A DNA stretch of 64,000 bases from Sphingobacteriales bacterium (GTDB lineage: Bacteria > Bacteroidota > Bacteroidia > Chitinophagales > Chitinophagaceae): NCBI GenBank assembly GCA_004144175.1, contig SEFT01000007.1, forward strand, positions 1 through 64,000, written 5' to 3'. The notes beneath the pieces are model-generated. The model was not told where the DNA came from, ran no database searches, and saw only the letters and a list, made by a program, of their open reading frames with translations. Positions 41,682 through 51,949 of the stretch are shown here, piece by piece; positions within the stretch are counted from its first letter, which is position 1, and each line of letters opens with the position of its first letter. Made by a program: the position numbers and the translations under genes.

Positions 41682-44600
41682 ATGCCCAGACTCCCTATTG
41701 TTGGATTCACGTCGCTGATCTGCTCGTCGCTTGCTTTTTTTTCACCAGACTTACATGCGCAAAACGGCCTTAAAGATTCAAGAGAGCTTATTACAAAAGG
41801 TATAAAGCTATTCGACGAAAAGAAATATAAGGAAGCGCTCACCTATTTTTCACAAGTGCCTGAGGGTGATACAAACTTCTCCACTGCAAAGTACGAGGTG
41901 GCGCTAGCCTATCTTGCCGATAGCTCATTCGAACGCTCTAAACAGGTTTCATTGGAGGCGCTGAAACTGCCGGAGTCAGACAGGCGGCAGTTGCTTTATC
42001 TCGTTGCGCATGCCTACGACTATATGGGCAAGACCGATAGCGCAGTCTATTACTACGACAGCCTGGCCCGTACTTACCCTACTGATAATCTGGCTTACTA
42101 TGAAAAGTCGGTAGTATACTTTCAAAAGCGCGATTTTGATAAAGCCTTACCGCTGTTGGAAAAAGCGCTGCTGATGAATCCGTACCATTATCGATCTCAT
42201 GCTGTATTAGGAAGCATCTATATGCAGCAGGGCCGGTTTGCCGAAGCTTACATGGCCAGCGCCGCAGCACTACTTTTCGCCAACGATATTAATATTGCAA
42301 GGGGGGCCATAGGCACACTTAGCTCCATTACTAACCAAACCAAAGAGGTATCTGACTACTATGACCAGCGCGCTGAAGGTTTGGACCTGTACGCAGAAAT
42401 TGACGAGATCATACACGCTAAGCTGGCATTAAATAGCGCCTATAAGGTTCCATCTGTAATGGGAGAAGACCAGGTAGTAAGGGTAGCTCATGCTATTATG
42501 GAGAAGCTGACTTATGACGAGAGCTCTAAGAACTTTGCCATGCATTATTACGTGCCGTTGTTTCGGGATATATACCGGAAGGAAATGTTCGATCCGTTTA
42601 TACTGCTGCTGTTTTCGGGCTATGGCATAGATGTGGTGGAGAATTACGCCAAAAAACAGAAGAGGGATATATCTGAGGTCAGAGGCTTTGTATATCCCTA
42701 TTGGGACGACATCGTGCAGACGCGTAAGCTCAATTATGCAAAGCGTGCCAATGCGCCTGTGAAGTACCTGTATAGCCAGAGTGAGAACTCATATACAGTA
42801 GGCAACCTGGTAAAGGGGAAGGAAGGGTTGGAATTTAAAGAAGGGAAAGTGTCATTTTATAGCGGAGGCTATCTCAAAGCCGAAGGTGACTTTAACAACG
42901 CAGGAAAGAAAGAAGGCGAGTGGAAATATTTCTACCACAATGGCATAGTAAGCCTGACGGAGCAGTACAAAAATGGTGTGATACAAGGCGAAGCACGCGA
43001 ATACCGCACCAATGGCCATTTGAAGAGCGTTCATAAATATGATAATGATGGAACGCAAACGGAGGAACATGAATACACATATAATGGTATCCTGGACAAC
43101 GTAACCAAGGTATTGGCAGATAAGGAACGCAGTGTAACCTACTACCATCTAAACGGGCGCAAACAGAATAAGCTAAAGATAAAAGACGGCTTGGTGATGG
43201 ACGGGAATTATAAGTCGCACTACAGCAATGGCAGCCTGGAAAAAGAAATGGAAATAGTAGATGGTAAGCTGAATGGAGCGTATAAAGAATATTATGAAAA
43301 TGGTAAGTTGAAAGAACAGGCTACCTACCGCAAGGGAGATAGAGATGGTATATACACTACCTATTACGAAAATGGACAGAAAGAATCGGAACTGAACTAT
43401 ACGCGTGGCAAGGCCGATGGTATCCTTACCAACTATGATGAAAAAGGAAAGGTTTCAGGAAAGGTTAGCTTCAAAGACGGAAAGCGTGATGGCCTTGATA
43501 TAGTGATGACAGATGGAAGAGAGTTTTCCATCATCGACTATAAAAATAATATACCTGTAGGCTACAGATTTATTGGGCCGGACGGTAAAGAAATAAAGGA
43601 AGCATCTAAAAAGCTGTCGTCGCTGAAACTATATCATCCCAATGGCAACCTCAGATCTGATCTTCCGCTGAAAGATGGAAAGATACACGGGCAGGCCAAA
43701 TATTACTTCAATACCGGTAAGCTGCGCGAGGTAGTTGCTTACGAAGACGATGAGAAGAACGGCACATCTACCGAATACTACAGGAGCGGCAAAACGCAGA
43801 TGGTGTCGGAGTATGTGAAGGGCGAGCGTACAGGCTGGTACAAAGGTTACTATGGCAATGGCAAGTTATCGGGAGAGGGAGCGCTCATCGATGATAAGAA
43901 AGAAGGTGTATGGCGTTTTTACAATGTGGCGGGTAAGCTCGAACGCGAGGCCTTCTACCTGAACAATGAAGAAAATGGCCCTTCGAAACACTTCGATGGC
44001 GATGGCAAGCTCCGTTATATGGACTATTACGACAGAGGGCTGATCGTGCGGATGGAGCAATATGATGCTTCCGGCAAGATCATCCATCAGCAAATATATC
44101 CTTTAGGCACAGGCAAGTATTACTTTGTTTACCCTAACGGTAATATGTCGTTTGAGGCACAGATGAAGAATGGGAAATATGAAGGCGCCTATACATCTTA
44201 TTATCCCGACAAAAGCGTAAAAGAAACAGGCTATTATGTGAACAACGAGCGCGATAGCCTTATGGTTAGTTACTTTCCTGGCGGACAGGAGCAGAGCAGA
44301 GGGTACTTTCGCAATGGTAAGAGAGAAGGCCGATGGGTGAGTTATGATTTTGATGGCAAGCTGGCGCGTGAAACCAACTACTTGCATGGCAATGAACATG
44401 GAAGAGATAAAATGTACCACCATGGAGAACTGCGTGCCGACTATAATATGGACGCAGACTATATGGATGAAGACCAGACATTCTATGGCGAAGAAAATAA
44501 AATAGCGCTGGTGTATAGCTATAAAGGTCACGACCTGGTAGGATATACATACACTGGGCAAGATGGTAAGTTGCAACCGTTAACACTGGTGAAAAATGGC

Positions 44601-44981
44601 ACGGGCAAGGTAATAACGTATTACCCCAATGGTAAAAAGGCGGTTGAGTTAAATCTTGTAGACAATATGTACGATGGTAAGATGACCAACTACTACAGCA
44701 ACGGCAACCTGGCTGAGGAAAAAACATACGTGGGCACTGAGTTGAATGGCGTTTTCAAACGTTTCTTCCCGAATGGAAAGCCCGCCTACGAAGCTACTTA
44801 CAAAGATGATGCGCTGAACGGCGAGGAAAAGCTATATGGTGAGAACGGCAAACTGTTGATACATGCAAAACATGTAATGGGTGAGCAACATGGCGTACAG
44901 CTGTATAACGAACCAAGGACCGGCAAGAGCTATAAGCTTACATACGACCACGGTGAATTATTGACAATAGAAACGATCTAA
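41682..44981 (+). CDS. secreted TPR and MORN/YwqK-repeat protein
   Basis: A 1099-residue protein. Signal peptide MPRLPIVGFTSLICSSLAFFSP..HAQ; residues about 30-230 hold TPR helices (ITKGIKLFDEKKYKEALTYFSQ, LAYYEKSVVYFQKRDFDKALPLLEKALLMNPYHYRSHAVLGSIYMQQGRFAEAY). From about 370 to the end are some two dozen YYxNGKL-type repeats (YYENGKLKEQATYRKGDRDG, YYSNGNLAEE...), the YwqK/MORN-variant type that makes long beta hairpin arrays. Function is unknown. It starts a three-gene run. Confidence 0.87.
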   Translation: MPRLPIVGFTSLICSSLAFFSPDLHAQNGLKDSRELITKGIKLFDEKKYKEALTYFSQVPEGDTNFSTAKYEVALAYLADSSFERSKQVSLEALKLPESDRRQLLYLVAHAYDYMGKTDSAVYYYDSLARTYPTDNLAYYEKSVVYFQKRDFDKALPLLEKALLMNPYHYRSHAVLGSIYMQQGRFAEAYMASAAALLFANDINIARGAIGTLSSITNQTKEVSDYYDQRAEGLDLYAEIDEIIHAKLALNSAYKVPSVMGEDQVVRVAHAIMEKLTYDESSKNFAMHYYVPLFRDIYRKEMFDPFILLLFSGYGIDVVENYAKKQKRDISEVRGFVYPYWDDIVQTRKLNYAKRANAPVKYLYSQSENSYTVGNLVKGKEGLEFKEGKVSFYSGGYLKAEGDFNNAGKKEGEWKYFYHNGIVSLTEQYKNGVIQGEAREYRTNGHLKSVHKYDNDGTQTEEHEYTYNGILDNVTKVLADKERSVTYYHLNGRKQNKLKIKDGLVMDGNYKSHYSNGSLEKEMEIVDGKLNGAYKEYYENGKLKEQATYRKGDRDGIYTTYYENGQKESELNYTRGKADGILTNYDEKGKVSGKVSFKDGKRDGLDIVMTDGREFSIIDYKNNIPVGYRFIGPDGKEIKEASKKLSSLKLYHPNGNLRSDLPLKDGKIHGQAKYYFNTGKLREVVAYEDDEKNGTSTEYYRSGKTQMVSEYVKGERTGWYKGYYGNGKLSGEGALIDDKKEGVWRFYNVAGKLEREAFYLNNEENGPSKHFDGDGKLRYMDYYDRGLIVRMEQYDASGKIIHQQIYPLGTGKYYFVYPNGNMSFEAQMKNGKYEGAYTSYYPDKSVKETGYYVNNERDSLMVSYFPGGQEQSRGYFRNGKREGRWVSYDFDGKLARETNYLHGNEHGRDKMYHHGELRADYNMDADYMDEDQTFYGEENKIALVYSYKGHDLVGYTYTGQDGKLQPLTLVKNGTGKVITYYPNGKKAVELNLVDNMYDGKMTNYYSNGNLAEEKTYVGTELNGVFKRFFPNGKPAYEATYKDDALNGEEKLYGENGKLLIHAKHVMGEQHGVQLYNEPRTGKSYKLTYDHGELLTIETI

Positions 44982-44982
44982 A

Positions 44983-46902
44983 GTGAGAAAAGTAATGATC
45001 GTGCTGCTGCTGCTTGCAGCACACAGTGGCCGTAGCCAGGAGCAGGAAGCTATATGGGCGGAGAAATATAAGGGCGAGAACGCAGTGACGACCACCCACA
45101 AGCAGCACCTGGAGGTGAAGCTGGAAGAGGGGAGTGTGAAGGCGTATTTACAGGTGGAGAAAGAAATATTGTTGCTGACCGATATTGCACCGGGCATTCA
45201 CCGCAGCGGCAGTGTGTATCACAATAGTTTTGGCAAGCTGAAGAATGTGGAGGGCTATACGCTGGTGCCCGGTAAAAAGGGCTATGAAAAACTGAAGGTG
45301 AAAGACTTTAAAGAAGTAAAGTCGAAATCGGCCGGCGTATTTTTTGATGATGACCGTGAAACAATACTGTCGTTTCCCGGGCTGGTAAAAGGAGCGAAGA
45401 CAGTGCTGAAATATGAGCTGGAGTATACTGATCTCCACTTTCTCCCTTCGCACTACTTCCAGACTTATATGCCTACAATATGGTCAGGATTTAGTGTGAC
45501 AGTGCCCAAAGATGTAAAGCTGAATTGGCAACTGCATGGACAGAATACCGGTAAGATAAAACAATCGGTAGAGGATAGTAAGAACAAGACTACCTATACC
45601 TGGGTAGCAGAACGTATAGGAAAATATAACTACTACGAAGATGCGCCGGATATGTCGTACTATCTGCCGCATCTGCTCGTGTACATCGATAGCTATAAGC
45701 CCGGCAAAGATGAAAGTCCAAAGAAGGTCTTCGGTACCGTTACAGATCTGCATAACTTCTACTATGGGTTCATCAAAGACCTGAATGCAAAACCGGATGA
45801 GCACCTGAAGAAGCTGGTGGCTGATATAACCAAAGATGCAGCCGGCGACCGCGCCAAAGCGGAAAAGATATACCAATGGGTGCAGAGCAATATCAAATAT
45901 GTGGCGTTCGAAGATGGTATGGGCGGGTTTATACCAAGAGAGGCAAATGTAGTATGCCAGCGTAAGTACGGCGACTGTAAGGATATGTCAAGCGCACTGG
46001 TAGCCATGTGCAGGGAAGCGGGCCTCAAGGCACACTACACATGGATAGGTACGCGTGCCAAGCCCTATAAGTATCATGATACGCCGCTGCCGGTAACCGA
46101 CAATCACATGATATGCGCAATAGATATAGATGGCCGGTTTATATTTATGGACGGTACAGACCAGCACATACCTTTTGGTGTGCCACCGTATGCGCTACAG
46201 GGCAAAGAGGCGCTGATACATATTGGTAAAGGCCAGTATAAGGTACTCCCGGTGCCTGTCATCTCCGGCCACGAAAATTTGGCGGTAGATTCAACTTATC
46301 TTTCCCTTACGGGTAAGGGGTTGGCAGGCCGTGTATCAATGAGCGTGAAGGGATATGGTGCCTGGCGGCTCGACGGAACAATGCAGTATCGCAGTGCGAA
46401 AGAAAGGGAGGATGTAGTAAAGGCGATTACTTCGCGTGGCTCTAATAAGTATATTCAGAAGGATTTTGATTACAATGTATCATCCGATAATACAGTACAT
46501 GCCTATTCCTCTTTCGAGATACCTGACTATGCGCAGCAGGTGGGTAAAGAATGGTATATAAACCTTAACCTGCAGCGCTCCTACCAGGACCAATGGATAG
46601 ACGTAAAGGACCGTACCGTACCGCAAGAGTACAGCTATAAGAACATGGACCGGCAAGTAGTGACGCTGGAAATTCCTAAGGGATACCATGTAAGCTATCT
46701 CCCTCCTTCATTCGAAAGCGGGTCGGACAAGTTGTGGAAGTGCAAGATGAGCTATGTGCAGGCCGGCAAACTCGTGCGCCTGATAAAGGAATTCGAAATG
46801 AATACGCTCTACATAGAGCCCGCACAGTTCGAAGAGAATAATAAGCTGGTAGAAGGTTTGAGAAAGCAGTACCAGGAATCGATCATACTTACAGCAGATT
46901 AA
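44983..46902 (+). CDS. secreted DUF3857/transglutaminase-like protein, active-site complete
   Basis: A 639-residue protein. GTG start at 44983 gives MRKVMIVLLLLAAHSGRSQ as signal peptide; ATG 44995 would trim it. DUF3857 domain about residues 40-215, then a transglutaminase-like domain with the full triad: C332 in YGDCKDMSS, H375 in TDNHMICA and D390 in MDGTD. DUF3857 domains often accompany such transglutaminases. Substrate unknown. Its start follows the MORN gene stop with one base between. Confidence 0.85.
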   Translation: MRKVMIVLLLLAAHSGRSQEQEAIWAEKYKGENAVTTTHKQHLEVKLEEGSVKAYLQVEKEILLLTDIAPGIHRSGSVYHNSFGKLKNVEGYTLVPGKKGYEKLKVKDFKEVKSKSAGVFFDDDRETILSFPGLVKGAKTVLKYELEYTDLHFLPSHYFQTYMPTIWSGFSVTVPKDVKLNWQLHGQNTGKIKQSVEDSKNKTTYTWVAERIGKYNYYEDAPDMSYYLPHLLVYIDSYKPGKDESPKKVFGTVTDLHNFYYGFIKDLNAKPDEHLKKLVADITKDAAGDRAKAEKIYQWVQSNIKYVAFEDGMGGFIPREANVVCQRKYGDCKDMSSALVAMCREAGLKAHYTWIGTRAKPYKYHDTPLPVTDNHMICAIDIDGRFIFMDGTDQHIPFGVPPYALQGKEALIHIGKGQYKVLPVPVISGHENLAVDSTYLSLTGKGLAGRVSMSVKGYGAWRLDGTMQYRSAKEREDVVKAITSRGSNKYIQKDFDYNVSSDNTVHAYSSFEIPDYAQQVGKEWYINLNLQRSYQDQWIDVKDRTVPQEYSYKNMDRQVVTLEIPKGYHVSYLPPSFESGSDKLWKCKMSYVQAGKLVRLIKEFEMNTLYIEPAQFEENNKLVEGLRKQYQESIILTAD

Positions 46903-46910
46903 ACCATTAT

Positions 46911-48866
46911 ATGAGAGCATTACTATTAAGCCTTGTTGCAGGTTGCGCCATCCTGTCTCCGGCCCGTGCGCAATATACCTTACCGGTGTCCTGGAGTGCC
47001 AGCCCCAAATTGCACCAGATACCAAAAGAATTCGTGAAGGAGTCTGCCGTGTTTGTGCTGGACAGCCGGCATATCCAATATCAGAATGAAGGCAATGTGA
47101 CATATGTGTACCGGACCATGCACCGCATCGTAAAAGTGCTGGATGATAAAGGGATTCAAACCTTTAATAAAATAGAGATACCTGTAGGCAACAATCAGCT
47201 GGAACTGGTGCAGGCCCGTACCATACAGGCTGATGGCAAGGTGAAGGAAGTGCCAAAAGACAAAATTAAGCGAAGTAAGAATGAACAAGGACAGGAGTCA
47301 TACATATTTGCTATGGAGGGCGTGGAAAAGAATGCCGAAGTAGAAATGATGTGGCGAGAGAAGAAAGGTTTTGCTGTGTTTGGCGGTGAGCAGCTGCAAT
47401 ATAGTATACCTGCCATGAAGGCCGAGTTTACGCTCGTAATACCCGAAGGTACGCGTTTCGAAACCAAGGGCTACAATGGATTCCCGACGGCAAAAGACAG
47501 TCTGATAGGAGATAAGCATTTTCACTATGCCGCAGCTACCAATGTACCGGGCGTAGAGGATGAGCCTTATAGTAACAAAGGCGCAGCTATGATGAATATA
47601 GACTATCGCTTGAGTTATATTGACAGGGAGAACCCTGATGTAAGGCAATTTACATGGAATGATCTCGCCAAGAGGCTGTACAATAACTACTACCAGATAA
47701 CCGATAAAGACAGAAAGGTGGTGGAAAAATATCTGAGGTCAATAGGTGTATCGGACAAGGATAGCGAAGAGCAAAAGGTACGTAAGATAGAGGATGCGAT
47801 GAAGACTAACATCATTATGAGTGATGACATTGCCGATGAATCTTATCTGAAATTCGATAAGATTGTAGACAAGAAAATGACAACTGAATCGGGCTTTACA
47901 GCGCTGTTCCTTGCCTGCCTGCAGGTGGCGGGTGTAGAGCATGAATACGGCCTTACATCCAATCGCTTTGTAGATCCGCTGGATGATAAGTTTGAAAACT
48001 GGAATTCACTGGACAATTCGATTGTCTATTTTCCCCGGCTTAAAAAATATCTGACGATAGCAGGTATATTTTTCCGGATGCCATTTATACCAACAGGCGC
48101 TACCGGCAATAAAGGCGTATTTCTTAAAACAGCCTCCCTTGGTGGGATGACCTCTGCCGTAGCCTCCATACGTAAGATACCTGTAATGCCGCTGGAAGCT
48201 TCTAATAACAACATCGATGCAAACATCAAATTTGACGCTGACATGAAGCCGGTGGTAGATCTGAAAGTATTATTTCAGGGCTACAATGCACTGAGTATAC
48301 GGGAGGCGTTTGTGTATGGCGATAAGGATAAGGAGAAGGAGCTGGTGCAAGCGCTTGTATACGTAGCCGCGAAGCCGGAGGATGTAAAGTCATATAAAGT
48401 AGAGAATACAGCTTTTAGCAGCTATTACGATAATTTGCCGCTTAATGTGATAGCTACTGTTGAGTCGCCGCAATTGATGGAAAAGGCAGGGCCGAAATAT
48501 CTGTTCAAACTTGGCGACGTGATAGGCCCCCAGTCGGAAATGTATCAGGAAAAAGAGCGCAAACTGCCGATAGACATGTCTTACCCCCATGGCCTGTACC
48601 GTACCATCACGCTCCATATTCCGGATGGATATAAAGTATCGAATCCTGATGCGGTAAAGATCAAAGCAGAGGGTGGTACATCGTCGGGCGGTCAAAGTAT
48701 GGGTTTTATATCCGACTACAAGATTGAAGGCAAAAAAATGCTGATCACGATCAATGAATTTTACAGCCAGGTAAGTTATCCCCCAAGTGAGATAGAGGCA
48801 GTGAAGAAAGTGATCAATGCTGCTGCAGACTTTAATAAGGTAGTGCTGGTGCTGGAGAAGGGTTAA
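46911..48866 (+). CDS. secreted DUF3857 protein with degenerate transglutaminase domain
   Basis: A 651-residue protein. Signal peptide MRALLLSLVAGCAILSPARAQ; DUF3857 domain about residues 60-220 (HRIVKVLDDKGIQTFNKIEIP). In the transglutaminase-like region the Cys position reads MTTESGFTALFLACLQVAGVEHEYG, so no Cys in the GDCKD spot, and no clear His/Asp triad; probably inactive. Paralogue of 44983-46902, seven bases downstream of it. Probably a binding partner; inference. Confidence 0.8.
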   Translation: MRALLLSLVAGCAILSPARAQYTLPVSWSASPKLHQIPKEFVKESAVFVLDSRHIQYQNEGNVTYVYRTMHRIVKVLDDKGIQTFNKIEIPVGNNQLELVQARTIQADGKVKEVPKDKIKRSKNEQGQESYIFAMEGVEKNAEVEMMWREKKGFAVFGGEQLQYSIPAMKAEFTLVIPEGTRFETKGYNGFPTAKDSLIGDKHFHYAAATNVPGVEDEPYSNKGAAMMNIDYRLSYIDRENPDVRQFTWNDLAKRLYNNYYQITDKDRKVVEKYLRSIGVSDKDSEEQKVRKIEDAMKTNIIMSDDIADESYLKFDKIVDKKMTTESGFTALFLACLQVAGVEHEYGLTSNRFVDPLDDKFENWNSLDNSIVYFPRLKKYLTIAGIFFRMPFIPTGATGNKGVFLKTASLGGMTSAVASIRKIPVMPLEASNNNIDANIKFDADMKPVVDLKVLFQGYNALSIREAFVYGDKDKEKELVQALVYVAAKPEDVKSYKVENTAFSSYYDNLPLNVIATVESPQLMEKAGPKYLFKLGDVIGPQSEMYQEKERKLPIDMSYPHGLYRTITLHIPDGYKVSNPDAVKIKAEGGTSSGGQSMGFISDYKIEGKKMLITINEFYSQVSYPPSEIEAVKKVINAAADFNKVVLVLEKG

Positions 48867-48890
48867 GCATGATGTTAGATTATCTATAAA

Positions 48891-48926
48891 AGGCTTGCAG
48901 GTTAAAAGAACCTGCAAGCCTTTTTA
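48891..48926 (+). terminator. rho-independent terminator after the MORN/DUF3857 run
   Basis: Perfect 13-base stem (48891-48903, 48909-48921) with a 5-base loop and a run of T. Confidence 0.87.
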
Positions 48927-49019
48927 TTACCTGCAAAGCTTAACGTCAATTCGGAATAGCTAGGGAATTGTATAGCGATGCGAAGGCAATAACTTACTTT
49001 GTAGTCCATAATAAACCCC

Positions 49020-49553
49020 ATGAAGAAAATAACAGCTCTTGTACTTATTGTCATAGTGGCGTCTTTGATCGGCGGTGCATATGGCATCTTACACGATCAG
49101 CTTACGTATACCATATCGCCGGAGTATTATACTAAGTTTAAATTCTATCAATTCAGGCTGGCTGGCAACGGGAAAGAGGCGATATTCCCTCATCCAAGGC
49201 TACAGGTATCGGCAGTCGGCCTTATGGCCACCTGGTGGATGGGAGCATCTATAGGTTTGATACTGGGCATAGTGGGGCTATTGCATCAAAATGGTAGGCA
49301 GATGTTCTTAGTCACGGTGCGCGCATTTATCATTGCTGTTGTCGTTACTTTTTTAACCGGCCTTGTGGGGTTAGCATATGGTAAGCTCGTTCTTGAAAGC
49401 CATAAAGTAAATTGGTGGCTGCCCGACAATTTGATAGACAAGGACAGTTTTATTGCCGTAGGGTCTATGCACAACTTCAGCTATCTGGGAGGCATATTTG
49501 GTTTGATAGCAGCAATCATTTTCAGCATCATGCAGTGGAGACGGTATAGCTAA
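49020..49553 (+). CDS. membrane protein of unknown function, four TM helices
   Basis: A 177-residue protein: TM segments at about 4-24 (ITALVLIVIVASLIGGAYGI), 68-90 (ATWWMGASIGLILGIVGLL), 100-122 (VRAFIIAVVVTFLTGLVGLAYG) and 148-170 (YLGGIFGLIAAIIFSIMQW). No family recognised. One-gene unit. Confidence 0.7.
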   Translation: MKKITALVLIVIVASLIGGAYGILHDQLTYTISPEYYTKFKFYQFRLAGNGKEAIFPHPRLQVSAVGLMATWWMGASIGLILGIVGLLHQNGRQMFLVTVRAFIIAVVVTFLTGLVGLAYGKLVLESHKVNWWLPDNLIDKDSFIAVGSMHNFSYLGGIFGLIAAIIFSIMQWRRYS

Positions 49554-49633
49554 AATGCCGGCATCAATAAGCGCCGCTAGTATATACGCTAGCTCAACCT
49601 TTTCTGTGGTTTGTCAAGCTACAGCTATTAACG

Positions 49634-49660
49634 AAAAAGCCCCGCAATTGCGAGGCTTTT
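49634..49660 (-). terminator. terminator of tRNA-Lys
   Basis: A hairpin AAAAGCCCCGCAA/TTGCGAGGCTTTT (one mismatch) directly after the 3' end of the leftward tRNA gene. Confidence 0.7.
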
Positions 49661-49661
49661 G

Positions 49662-49734
49662 TGATTCCGTTGGGACTCGAACCCAAGACCCATACATTAA
49701 AAGTGTATTGCTCTACCAACTGAGCTACAGAATC
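49662..49734 (-). tRNA. tRNA-Lys (anticodon TTT)
   Basis: Read on the minus strand the 73-base RNA folds as a tRNA: acceptor GATTCTG pairs with CGGAATC, D-arm GCTCAGTTGGTAGAGC, anticodon stem ATACA/TGTAT with loop CTTTTAA (anticodon TTT), T-arm TGGGTTCGAGTCCCA. CCA is not encoded. Family-standard form. Confidence 0.97.
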
Positions 49735-50180
49735 TTTCCTTATTCCCTTCCGGAACGGGACGCAAAGATAGAAAGAAGTTGATTTCTGCAAAAGGTTTTT
49801 TGAAGTTTTTTTAAAAATTGCTCAAATTTTATTGGTTGGAATATATTGAGGGCTGCTGGAATGGTTGCCTATAGCGGATTGTAGCTAAGTAGGTGGTCAA
49901 GGGCAAAGTTGTAAATAGCTAGAAAGAAAATTGCCGGCTAAGGATAAATCACCTTTTTGCCAGATAGGCGTGCTATCTGCTGCCCGATAAAAAGACGTGT
50001 ATAGAAGTATAAGAACCTCATCACAAATGCAATCGCTTTCAAAATTCTATTAGGTATTTTACAACATTAAATTAATGTATTTTTACAAGAGCAGCAATTG
50101 TTTAGCTGCAAACCCCATGCCATCATAAGAAACAAGGTGTAACTGCCTGTAAGGCAACGAATAATTTACTGGTACCATAT
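49735..50180 (+). other. intergenic region with no gene seen
   Basis: About 446 bases, AT-rich near its ends. No open frame that reads as protein and no repeat was found. It should hold the promoters for the tRNA (leftward) and the secreted protein at 50181; a TATTTTTA at about 50078 is one mismatch from the TAnnTTTG element. Confidence 0.4.
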
Positions 50181-51752
50181 ATGAAACGATTGTTAGGGGT
50201 TTTATCCCTGTTTATAGCTTTTTGCGGCGATGAAGCCAGCGCACAAGACCGTGTGATAGACCGTAATCCGGACAGACAAACACCCGGGCTGACGAGGATA
50301 GGGGAATCCCGGTCCTATTATACATACTATTATCAAAACGAAAAGGGTGGCCCAAAAGATAAAACGCGTGTAATTGCCGAAATACTCAGCGACTCTCTGA
50401 TAACTACGCACCGCGTAGCGTTCACATTGGATAAATCGGCCGAGATTGTTCATTTGTCTCCGACGCAGGATCGCCAGTTGTTCCTGATAACGGTAGACCG
50501 GGCTAAAAGCACTCGCACCGGCGCATTTATCAATGCCCTGGGCGAGGTGGCGCAAAGCAAGGCAGAAGAGGGTTTAACAAACGGAGAACTTGCTCCCGAG
50601 GCCTATCCATTCGTATTCACTCCATCGGCTGATGATATTATGTTGGTCTTCCCGGAAGTCTCGAAACAGGGAGGGTACCGAATCAGATCTATCAATAAAG
50701 AATTTGTCGAAAAATGGGCGCTAGCGTATATACCTGAAAAGGGAAACTGGAAGATAGACCGCATAGCGCAGGTAGGGCCAACCCTGCTGATAGTGCAAAA
50801 GGAAACTGCTGAAGATGGTCTGATCACGTACAAAGTAAGGGGTATCGAACCTGGCTCGGGCAACATAATGTTTGATATGCCACTTACTGATGCCAACAAG
50901 GCGCTTTGGTATCCTACGTTCATTAGGTCAGATATGGGACGCATATCTATCGGAGGGTCGGTATTCAACGGTGGAAGAACAGATGTAAAGCAGCCGGATG
51001 GACTTTTCTTTATGACCATGTCTCTGATGGGTGATGTTCAGACCCGGGCAAGCATTGCCTGGAGCGATGTAAAAGCAAAAGGCGACAAAGAGATTTCAGC
51101 TCTTTTCGATGGCCGTTCTGTAATACTGCCGCGGGCAGCTTATTTTGCACCACCGCAGGCGCACGTAGTTGTAGCTGAGGTGTTGCTGCCATCAGCCGGC
51201 AATGCACAGCCGTATAGCACGCAATCGACCGATCTGATAGCGTTTTTTACCGACCGCGAAGGCAATTATCAGCATGCCGTGCGGATAAAGAAAGGCAGCC
51301 AGGACATAGCTTCCACTTATCCTGTAGTGGCAGCTTCAGATGCTATCAGGTTGCTTGATTCAACAGCCAGCCTTTCATACCAAGGGAGTATTATTAGTTC
51401 GGCGGGTAACGCAATTGTCGCTTACACAGACAAAATAAAAGATACTACGAGATTGATCTTCCAGCCGCTGGATGCTGATGATGCAAATAAGACTAGCAGT
51501 ATAGCGCTGAGTTTTCCGGCAGCGGTAAAAGGTGGGAATAAAGCTGAAAAGATAACGCCTGCTAACATTATAATAGACCCTCAGGGGAAAGTAGTGTTTT
51601 ACGGTTATAATGGACCAAGAATGCAAGTAGCATCGAGATCTATAACGATGAAGCAGGCAGCCCGTAGGGCGGGTGAGCGCCCAACTCCGCCTGCTAAGGA
51701 TACTGACGCACCACAGCCCTTACCTGAGTCGCACAAAAATGCTAACAAGTAA
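50181..51752 (+). CDS. secreted protein of unknown function
   Basis: A 523-residue protein. Signal peptide MKRLLGVLSLFIAFCGDEASA-Q; then a repeated beta pattern (FVFTPSADDIMLVFPEVSK, GLFFMTMSLMGDVQTRASIAW, ADDIAFFTDREGNYQH-type) like a beta-propeller; C-terminus Pro/Lys-rich (ERPTPPAKDTDAPQPLPESHKN). No sorting domain. No family named. Confidence 0.72.
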   Translation: MKRLLGVLSLFIAFCGDEASAQDRVIDRNPDRQTPGLTRIGESRSYYTYYYQNEKGGPKDKTRVIAEILSDSLITTHRVAFTLDKSAEIVHLSPTQDRQLFLITVDRAKSTRTGAFINALGEVAQSKAEEGLTNGELAPEAYPFVFTPSADDIMLVFPEVSKQGGYRIRSINKEFVEKWALAYIPEKGNWKIDRIAQVGPTLLIVQKETAEDGLITYKVRGIEPGSGNIMFDMPLTDANKALWYPTFIRSDMGRISIGGSVFNGGRTDVKQPDGLFFMTMSLMGDVQTRASIAWSDVKAKGDKEISALFDGRSVILPRAAYFAPPQAHVVVAEVLLPSAGNAQPYSTQSTDLIAFFTDREGNYQHAVRIKKGSQDIASTYPVVAASDAIRLLDSTASLSYQGSIISSAGNAIVAYTDKIKDTTRLIFQPLDADDANKTSSIALSFPAAVKGGNKAEKITPANIIIDPQGKVVFYGYNGPRMQVASRSITMKQAARRAGERPTPPAKDTDAPQPLPESHKNANK

Positions 51753-51759
51753 TAAATAG

Positions 51760-51795
51760 ATAAAAAGCGCGCTGATCATCAGCGCGCTTTTTATC
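51760..51795. terminator. bidirectional rho-independent terminator
   Basis: Near-perfect 15-base arms (51763-51777, 51777-51791) with flanking A and T runs, between the convergent 50181-51752 gene and the small gene at 51798. Confidence 0.82.
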
Positions 51796-51797
51796 TA

Positions 51798-51902
51798 TCA
51801 GGCATCTGTTCGGTTGCCCTTGTCTGTATCATTAGCGTTCTGCACTATAAAATACACTATCGCAGTAATAGTCAATAGTAGTGCAATCATTGGAACCAGC
51901 AT
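51798..51902 (-). CDS. very small membrane protein
   Basis: A 34-residue frame: MLVPMIALLLTITAIVYFIVQ is one TM helix and NANDTDKGNRTDA the polar tail. It ends just before a strong terminator, which supports it being expressed. No family. Confidence 0.42.
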   Translation of the reverse strand: MLVPMIALLLTITAIVYFIVQNANDTDKGNRTDA

Positions 51903-51949
51903 AAAGAACAGTTTAGTTATACATTTTCACTAGGTTGGGGCTCAATCGG

